Shown here one piece after another: positions 13,910 to 14,444 of a stretch of DNA of 14,444 bases (position 1 is the first letter of the stretch; each line of letters begins with the position of its first letter). Source of the DNA: Dactylosporangium sp. AC04546. GTDB lineage: Bacteria; Actinomycetota; Actinomycetes; Mycobacteriales; Micromonosporaceae. A program made the position numbers and the translations under genes. Under the pieces are notes generated by a model, which made no database searches, was not told the origin of the DNA, and saw nothing but the letters and a program-made list of their open reading frames with translations. Where the stretch lies: positions 1 to 14,444 of the forward strand of contig NZ_JAHYSG010000185.1 in the NCBI RefSeq assembly GCF_022095675.1. The letters are read 5' to 3'.

Positions 13910-14444
13910 GCCCCTGCTGCTCGGCGTGCGCCACCACGGCCCCGGCTCGGCCCGGGCCGTGCGGCGGGCGCTGGCCGCGTTCCAGCCCCAGGTCGTGCTC
14001 ATCGAGGGCCCGCCCGAGGCGGACGCGCTCGTGCCGATCGCCGGCGACGAGGACATGCGGGCGCCGGTGGCGCTGCTGGCGTATCCGGCCGACCACCCGG
14101 ACCCACGCCTGCGCGCGTCGTTCTGGCCCTTCGCCGAGTTCTCGCCGGAGTGGCAGGCGATCCGCTGGGCTGTCGCCCGCGACGTGCCGGTCCGTTTCAT
14201 CGACCTGCCGGCCGCCGTCCGCCTCGCGGCGGGCACCCCGGCGGCCTCGGTCGAGTCGCAGGACGCGGTCCGTGTCGACCCGATCGGGGCGCTGGCTGAG
14301 GCGGCTGGGTACGACGACCCCGAGCGCTGGTGGGAGGACGTGGTCGAGCATCGCTTCGAGCCCGCGTCGCCCGATCCGGCCGCTGCTCCAGCCAGTCCGG
14401 GGGTGCGGGCCGTGGCGCCTTCCAGCCCCGCCCCGGCGCCTGGT
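13902..14444 (+). CDS. DUF5682 family protein (partial, runs off right edge)
   Basis: The frame from the GTG at 13902 is open for 181 codons to the edge, so the C-terminus is missing. It begins MSEPLLLGVRHHGPGSARAV and continues with VVLIEGPPEAD (31-41), FWPFAEFSPEWQAIRWA (74-90), FIDLP (99-103) and ERWWEDVVEHRFEP (141-154), a pattern I associate with DUF5682. An Ala/Pro-rich stretch (~155-181) may be a linker. G8-x-x-H11 followed by a Glu (E35) at a strand end recalls the TIKI/TraB/EreA/ChaN-like hydrolase superfamily; this link is inference. It overlaps the MoxR gene by 8 nt, so it belongs to the same transcription unit. No clear Shine-Dalgarno is seen. Confidence 0.83.
   Translation, partial: MSEPLLLGVRHHGPGSARAVRRALAAFQPQVVLIEGPPEADALVPIAGDEDMRAPVALLAYPADHPDPRLRASFWPFAEFSPEWQAIRWAVARDVPVRFIDLPAAVRLAAGTPAASVESQDAVRVDPIGALAEAAGYDDPERWWEDVVEHRFEPASPDPAAAPASPGVRAVAPSSPAPAPG

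Noticed and set aside
12422..14236. 604-codon minus-strand open frame opposite the MoxR/DUF5682 genes
   Set aside because: Low-complexity product with no domain; the plus strand encodes Walker and sensor motifs in the right order.
1..14444. tRNA, rRNA, CRISPR array, insertion sequence or prophage genes
   Set aside because: No tRNA-like cloverleaf, spaced direct repeats, transposase or phage gene was seen on either strand.

Overview
The window is very GC-rich chromosomal DNA with strong third-position G/C bias, GTG/TTG starts and tightly packed overlapping genes. Together with the gene content (DnaB, a GT87-type integral-membrane glycosyltransferase, a SWIM/DUF5691/MoxR/DUF5682 cassette) this points to a high-GC actinobacterium, most likely of the Micromonosporaceae (Actinoplanes/Micromonospora type). 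The family-level assignment is inference from gene style, not from a marker search. I see no mobile element, tRNA, rRNA or CRISPR array.

Left part (1-2095). A minus-strand gene for a disordered, Trp/Arg/Gln/Gly-rich protein runs off the left edge and diverges from dnaB, the replicative helicase. The ~300 bp between them carry an AT-rich dyad, a cluster of DnaA-box-like 9-mers including one perfect TTATCCACA, and a good -35/-10 pair for dnaB. This suggests that DnaA acts on dnaB transcription.

Minus-strand operon (2107-6434/6575). A membrane-bound dual GGDEF-EAL cyclic-di-GMP enzyme, a polytopic GT87/DUF2029-like glycosyltransferase and a ComF-like/COG1926-type phosphoribosyltransferase lie head to tail with a 13-nt overlap and a 9-nt gap. 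They converge on dnaB.

Intergenic region and molybdenum cofactor operon (6576-9351). A ~215-bp divergent region holds a long imperfect hairpin. After it come moaC, a mogA/moaB-type gene, a divergent moeA and moaE, coupled or nearly so. moaA, moaD and moeB are not here, so the pathway must be completed from elsewhere. A small DoxX-like membrane protein gene converges on moaE and shares a TTAA in which both stop codons lie.

Right part (9883-14444). A plus-strand cassette encodes a SWIM zinc-finger protein, a DUF5691 protein, a MoxR-type AAA+ ATPase and the start of a DUF5682 protein, each overlapping the next by 4-8 nt. The set is linked by translational coupling and is functionally undescribed as far as I know. 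It is the best candidate for a novel system: a MoxR machine with a zinc-finger adaptor, a helical-repeat-like partner and a possible TIKI/TraB-like hydrolase (GxxH plus Glu motif). A VWA-domain partner would be expected just past the right edge.
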